From Gemmatimonadaceae bacterium (lineage in GTDB: Bacteria; Gemmatimonadota; Gemmatimonadetes; Gemmatimonadales; Gemmatimonadaceae), in assembly GCA_036504815.1 (NCBI GenBank), contig DASXUN010000030.1:1-64000 (forward strand): a stretch of 64,000 bases of DNA, given 5' to 3'. Shown here in pieces: positions 60,029 to 64,000 of the stretch. The stretch's first letter is position 1. The number at the start of each line of letters is the position of its first letter. Below the pieces are notes generated by a model, which made no database searches, was not told the DNA's origin, and was given only the letters and a program-made list of their open reading frames with translations. Position numbers and translations under genes: made by a program.

Positions 60029-62092
60029 TCAGTCGGCCGAGCGCGGAGCCGTGAGCAACGCAATCGCCGCCGCGACCGCCTCTCGCGTTCCAGCGAGCGC
60101 CAGCACGTCGCCCGCGTGTATCACCTCGGCGCCGCGCGGAATCAGGATGCGCTCCTCGCCGCGCGCGATGGCCAGCACACCAGCCCCAGTGCGCGCGCGC
60201 ACGTTGAGTTCGCGCAGCGATCGGCCCGCGGCCGCGTGTGATGCCTCGATGGCGACACCCACCGGCGTCCCCATGCCCGGGAGCAGTTCTTCGGCGTGCG
60301 CAATCGGCTGCGGCACCGGATACGAGCCAGTCTCCGCCATCTGGTGCCGGAGTGCCGATACCAGCAGCTGCGCGCCCGCTTCCGCGTGACCCTGCAGCGT
60401 CGCGGCACCGCGCCAGACCAGCACGCCGATGACCATCACCAGCAGCAGCAGGGCCGCCGCGCCGCGCAGGGGTGGCAGGAACGGCTGGGCGACGGCGACC
60501 ACCGGCACACAGGCGAGCAGCAGGATGCCGCCCTGCAGCGAGACGGCCAGCGCCCGTCGCGGCGCAAACCCGAAGTCCACGCCACGCGGCGGCACGGGCA
60601 GGGCGCGCTCCGAGAGCAGGCCGCCGAGGCGGCTGGCCGACCGGAACAGGCCGAGGGCCAGCGGCGCTGCCGCCAGGGCGGCGACCGCCAGCACCAACAA
60701 CTGCGCAACCTGCGGACCCGCGCCCGTCCAGCGCTGGAGCAGGGACATGCCGCGCGGCATCTCGACCGCAGCCGCCACGACGATGGCGATCAGGGTGCCG
60801 ACATCGACGAGGAGAAACCCGACCAGTTGACGCGCGTGCGACCGGTGCTGCGGTTCACCGCCGCGGCGCATCGCCTCGAACCAGGAGCCGTACAGGGCCA
60901 CGAAGGTCTGCAGCGGCGCGGGGAGCGCGCGGTCGATGCGCGCCGCGACGCCGGCGGAGGCGGCGATCAACGCCGGCGTGGTGAGGGTGGTGATGGCCGA
61001 CGCCGCCACCGCGACGGGCAGCAGCTGATCGCCGACCGTGCCCGACGCCACGCCGACGCCGACGATGATGAACGAGAACTCGCCGATCTGGGCGAGGCTC
61101 ATCGCCGCCCGCACGCTGGTGCGCACGTCACGACCGGAGAAGAAGACCGCGCCGGTGACGGCGAGCGCCTTGCCGCCCAGCACCACGACCGTGATGACCG
61201 CCACGGCGCCCCAGTGACGCGCGACCAGCGCCGGGTCGATGGACATGCCGACCGCGACGAAAAACACGGCGGCAAAGAAATCGCGCAGGGGCGCGAGCAG
61301 CCTCGCGATGGCATGCGCCGCACCCGATTCGGCCACGAGGGCACCCATCAGGAAGGCGCCGAGCGCGGCCGAGTAGCCGAACGCCACGGCGAGCAGCGCG
61401 GCGGCGAAGGCCAGGCCCACCGTGGTGACGAGCGTCGTCTCGTCGCGCCGCAGCCGCGCCACGGAGCGGATGAAGCGCGGCACCACGAGGAGGCCGAGGC
61501 CGATGAGCGCGGCGAGGAAGGTGACCAGCTGCAGCACCGTGCCGCCGAGGCTGCGCGCGGTCATCGCGTTTCCGCTGCCGAGCGTCGAGAGCGCCGCGAG
61601 GAGGAGGATGGCGATGAGGTCCTCGAACACGAGGATGCCGAAGACCGTCTCCTTCACGGCCGGCTCGACGGGCCGGTCGTTGAAGGCCCGCGCGATGATG
61701 GTCGTCGAGGAGATGGCGACGATGGCCCCGGTGAAGATGGCTTCCCGGGCGGACCATCCCAGCAGTTCCGCCGCCGCGACGCCGAGCCCGAACATCGCGG
61801 TCGTCTCGAGCAGCGCCACCAGCCCCGACACGGGGGCCAGCCGCAGCATCCGGCGCAGCGAGAACTCGAGGCCGATGGAGAACATCAACAGCACGACGCC
61901 GACTTCGGCGAGCGACGACACGGTCGCGGCGTCGGCGATCAGGGGCACGGGAACGTGGGGCCCGACGATCATGCCGGCCAGCAGGTAGCCAAACACGACC
62001 GGGAGGCGAATGCGCTGGCAGAGCACGGTGGTGAGGGCGGCGACGCCGCACACCACCGCGAGCGTATACAGGAAGGAGTCGGCGCTGTGCAT
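60029..62092 (-). CDS. CPA2-family cation:proton antiporter with RCK_C domain
   Basis: 687 aa from ATG 62092. Twelve or so helices form the Na_H_Exchanger domain (LPVVFGYLLAGMIVGPHVPV, IVAISSTTIIARAFND, LVFEDLIAILLLA, the last with the paired acidic site ED). Four extra helices follow (for example GFLLVDVGTLIAIVVAAAVE). The C-terminal 85 residues are an RCK_C/TrkA-C domain (RSLRELNVRARTGAGVLAI, IHAGDVLALAGTREAV). KefB/KefC carry an RCK_N Rossmann domain before that. Here none is seen, so NAD(H) or glutathione-linked gating of the Kef kind is unlikely. Confidence 0.87.
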   Translation of the reverse strand: MHSADSFLYTLAVVCGVAALTTVLCQRIRLPVVFGYLLAGMIVGPHVPVPLIADAATVSSLAEVGVVLLMFSIGLEFSLRRMLRLAPVSGLVALLETTAMFGLGVAAAELLGWSAREAIFTGAIVAISSTTIIARAFNDRPVEPAVKETVFGILVFEDLIAILLLAALSTLGSGNAMTARSLGGTVLQLVTFLAALIGLGLLVVPRFIRSVARLRRDETTLVTTVGLAFAAALLAVAFGYSAALGAFLMGALVAESGAAHAIARLLAPLRDFFAAVFFVAVGMSIDPALVARHWGAVAVITVVVLGGKALAVTGAVFFSGRDVRTSVRAAMSLAQIGEFSFIIVGVGVASGTVGDQLLPVAVAASAITTLTTPALIAASAGVAARIDRALPAPLQTFVALYGSWFEAMRRGGEPQHRSHARQLVGFLLVDVGTLIAIVVAAAVEMPRGMSLLQRWTGAGPQVAQLLVLAVAALAAAPLALGLFRSASRLGGLLSERALPVPPRGVDFGFAPRRALAVSLQGGILLLACVPVVAVAQPFLPPLRGAAALLLLVMVIGVLVWRGAATLQGHAEAGAQLLVSALRHQMAETGSYPVPQPIAHAEELLPGMGTPVGVAIEASHAAAGRSLRELNVRARTGAGVLAIARGEERILIPRGAEVIHAGDVLALAGTREAVAAAIALLTAPRSAD

Positions 62093-62152
62093 CGCAGGGA
62101 GAGTGGTGTGCGGTGCGACGAGATGCAACGGGGGTGTGCGGCGTGCGCGCTG

Positions 62153-63298
62153 ATGGTGCATCCCGCCGCGCCGTGCGAAATTGTGCGCGTGTCGGAGCCG
62201 ACTTCACCGCCGCGTCCTGATCGCGCGCGCATCCCGTCCCTCGACGGGTTTCGCGCGCTTTCCATCGCGCTCGTCATTGTCTATCACCTGGCCAGCCAGG
62301 ATTCCGCGCCGGCCGGGCTGCGACAGGTCGGTTACGCGACGCACACCGGCGGGCTCGGGGTGCGGATCTTCTTCGCGATCTCCGGCTTCCTGATCACCAC
62401 GCTCCTGCTCGCGGAGTACGAAGCGCGCGGCGACATCTCGTTGCGCCGTTTCTACTATCGCCGCACGCTCCGCATTCTTCCGCCGTACTACGCCTACCTC
62501 GCCGTGACGGTGACGCTGGCGGCGTTCGGTGTGTTCTCCCTGCATCCGGGCGACGCGCTGCATGCGTGGACGTTCACGATGAACTTCCGGGCGCTCACCG
62601 CGGCCTGGCCGGTGGTGCATGCGTGGTCGCTGTCCATCGAGGAGCAGTTCTACCTCCTCTGGCCGGGCGTCCTGCTGCTGCTCGGGCCGCGCCGGGCGCG
62701 TCCGCTCCTGGTGGGGGTGATCGTGGGGGCGGCGCTCTGGCGTGTCGGGGCGTACGCGTACCTGTTCCGCATCGGCGAGGCCGCGCAGTACGCCTTCCGG
62801 GGCGTCGCGGACTGGCTGGCGGCGGGGTCGCTGCTCGCCCTCGTGCGGACCCGCCTGCACGCCACTCCCTGGTATGCACGTGGGCTGGCCCACCCCGCCT
62901 TTCCGCTGCTTGGGATCCTGGTCGTCGCGGCGTCGTGGACCGGACTTGGCTATTGGCGGCGCGCCGACCTCATGATGCCGGGCGCGGTATTGGGGACCGT
63001 GCTCCTGCTCGACTGGGCGATGACGCATCCGACGCACCTGCTGGCCCGCCCGCTCAACTGGGAACCCGTGGCCTGGGTGGGCCGCCTCTCGTATTCGCTG
63101 TACCTCTGGCAGCAGCCGTTCCATGCCCCGGGGTCGAGCCGCTGGTGGGAGCAGCCACCCCAGAACGTCGCCGTGGCGCTGCTCTTCGCCATGGCCTCAT
63201 ACTATCTCGTCGAACGACCAGCACTGAACTGGCGGGCCCGGCTCGAACCGCGGCTGCAGTGGCTGCGCCCCGTTCGTTCAGCGAAGCGAGCGCAGTAG
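62153..63298 (+). CDS. Acyltransferase 3 family membrane protein (OafA-like)
   Basis: 381 aa from ATG 62153; GTG at 62183 or 62189 are possible starts nearer the domain. The family opening RIPSLDGFRALSIALVIVYHL (catalytic-type His), GLGVRIFFAISGFLITTLLL, RRFYYRRTLRILPPYYAYL and HAWSLSIEEQFYLLWPG are all present, with about ten helices. These enzymes O-acetylate polysaccharides or other acceptors across the inner membrane. It is 3.5 kb from the exopolysaccharide run and may decorate that polymer, but this is inference. It is divergent from the antiporter gene (61 bp). Confidence 0.9.
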   Translation: MVHPAAPCEIVRVSEPTSPPRPDRARIPSLDGFRALSIALVIVYHLASQDSAPAGLRQVGYATHTGGLGVRIFFAISGFLITTLLLAEYEARGDISLRRFYYRRTLRILPPYYAYLAVTVTLAAFGVFSLHPGDALHAWTFTMNFRALTAAWPVVHAWSLSIEEQFYLLWPGVLLLLGPRRARPLLVGVIVGAALWRVGAYAYLFRIGEAAQYAFRGVADWLAAGSLLALVRTRLHATPWYARGLAHPAFPLLGILVVAASWTGLGYWRRADLMMPGAVLGTVLLLDWAMTHPTHLLARPLNWEPVAWVGRLSYSLYLWQQPFHAPGSSRWWEQPPQNVAVALLFAMASYYLVERPALNWRARLEPRLQWLRPVRSAKRAQ

Positions 63299-63335
63299 AT
63301 TGCCGGGACCTGCCCCCTGCTCACCCGGATGACGC

Positions 63336-63833
63336 ATGCCGATCCTCGAATTCTCGGAGCTTCCCGCCGACGCGCGCGTTTGGCTGTTTGGCGCCGCCGC
63401 CCCTGTTGATGACGTCGATGCGCGGCGCGTGCTGACGGCGGTCGATTCCTTCCTGCTGACGTGGAAGGCGCACGGGCAGCCGCTGTACGCCGCGCGCGAC
63501 TGGCGCGACGAGCGGTTCCTGGCGGTCGGCGTCGACACCTCGCGCGAAGGCGCCTCGGGGTGCTCCATCGACGGGCTGTATCGCGCGCTGAAGCAGCTCG
63601 AAGCCGGCATCGGCACGACGCTCCTCGACAGTTCGCTCGTGTACTACCGCGACGCCGCCGGCTTTGTGCATGCGCTGACGCGTGACGACTTCTCGCTGCT
63701 GGCGCGCGCGGGACACGTGGGCGCGGACACCGCCGTGATGGACCTGTCCATCACGGACGCGGGCTCGTATCGCGCGCATTTCGAGCGGCGCGCCGCCGAC
63801 AGCTGGCACGCCGCCCTGCTGCCGTCCCGCTAG
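63336..63833 (+). CDS. Conserved hypothetical protein
   Basis: 165 aa from ATG 63336. It shows the alternating hydrophobic pattern of a small soluble alpha/beta protein: VDSFLLTWKAHGQPLYAARDWRDERFLAVGVDTS, then GASGCSIDGLYRALKQLEAG, with a conserved-looking CSIDGL. Homologues in Bacteroidota carry this GCSID segment and are often labelled, without evidence, as ABC transporter ATPases. No nucleotide-binding motif is seen here. The function is unknown. Confidence 0.75.
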   Translation: MPILEFSELPADARVWLFGAAAPVDDVDARRVLTAVDSFLLTWKAHGQPLYAARDWRDERFLAVGVDTSREGASGCSIDGLYRALKQLEAGIGTTLLDSSLVYYRDAAGFVHALTRDDFSLLARAGHVGADTAVMDLSITDAGSYRAHFERRAADSWHAALLPSR

Positions 63834-63840
63834 CCCGCGC

Positions 63841-64000
63841 TCAGGCGCGCTGCCAGTCGGCCTGCCAATCCTTGATGGCGGCCTTGATGTCCTTCTGCTC
63901 GACGAGTTCGCCCCTCACCACGCGCTGCACCAGCCCCGGAAGTTCGGCGTCGCTCGCGAAGCGGAGCCCGACGAACTGCCGCACGGTGATGCGGCGGATG
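63841..64000 (-). CDS. DUF6526-like protein, C-terminal part (cut by window end)
   Basis: A reverse-strand open frame runs from the right edge to TGA (TCA at 63841-63843), giving 52 residues ending QKDIKAAIKDWQADWQRA. The pattern RQFVGLRFASDAELPGLVQR, then an xxIKxAIKxWxxD tail, resembles the C-terminal end of DUF6526 membrane proteins. Only the end is visible, so the assignment is tentative. It is convergent with the preceding gene, 7 bp apart. Confidence 0.55.
   Translation of the reverse strand, partial: IRRITVRQFVGLRFASDAELPGLVQRVVRGELVEQKDIKAAIKDWQADWQRA

Noticed and set aside
60296-62152. N-terminal two thirds of a 1000-codon open frame ending in the acyltransferase
   Set aside because: Antisense to the antiporter and extremely Arg/Gln/Glu-rich; the acyltransferase itself begins near 62153.

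Overview
The window is 64 kb of high-GC, densely coded bacterial chromosome. It has the gene content of a soil-type member of the Gemmatimonadota. Pointers to that group are a SusC/SusD-like outer-membrane pair in a GC-rich genome, futalosine-pathway menaquinone genes, secreted metallohydrolases with classical signal peptides, a GH97 glucosidase and a VCBS/ASPIC repeat protein. The taxonomic call is inference: no rRNA, tRNA, plasmid, phage, transposon or CRISPR feature was found.

Layout. 0-14 kb: end of an amidohydrolase, a DD-carboxypeptidase (minus strand), a SusC/SusD pair, a VOC protein, an unknown membrane protein, a secreted amidohydrolase, three small barrel/cupin proteins, an M20 peptidase and a VCBS/ASPIC protein. 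13.6-14.4 kb: an ArsM-like methyltransferase whose frame is crossed by one TGA exactly where the family has a conserved Cys, followed at the right distance by a bacterial SECIS-like hairpin; I read it as an undescribed-looking selenoprotein. 14.5-18.4 kb: malic enzyme, mqnB-mqnD and a membrane protein on the minus strand. 18.6-30.8 kb: mixed metabolic genes, including an esterase-like lipoprotein, a CYTH cyclase-like protein, an RibD-C-type reductase, a deaminase, a multicopper oxidase with rearranged copper motifs, a polysaccharide deacetylase, a phosphofructokinase with PPi-type signatures and a GH97 enzyme. 30.8-39.8 kb: a hydrolase fused to membrane helices, an SRPBCC protein, a beta-oxidation pair (thiolase plus FadN-like enzyme), an AlkA-like glycosylase, a TIGR01777 epimerase and a CpsB-type phosphatase.

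39.9-58.7 kb is an exopolysaccharide locus. A degenerate PilT-like ATPase is divergent from a good sigma70 promoter. That promoter leads into a priming sugar transferase, a Wza-like export lipoprotein, a Wzc-like tyrosine autokinase, an unknown membrane protein, a polymerase/ligase, and then a run of glycosyltransferases with 1-4 nt overlaps that includes an asparagine-synthase/glycosyltransferase fusion. The CpsB-type phosphatase at 39.0 kb is a natural partner for the kinase. The locus closes with a convergent family 2 glycosyltransferase. 58.7-64 kb: an outer-membrane barrel protein, a 0.5-kb non-coding stretch with six 17-bp tandem repeats, a CPA2 antiporter without the NAD-binding RCK domain, an acyltransferase, and two uncharacterised genes, the last cut by the window end.
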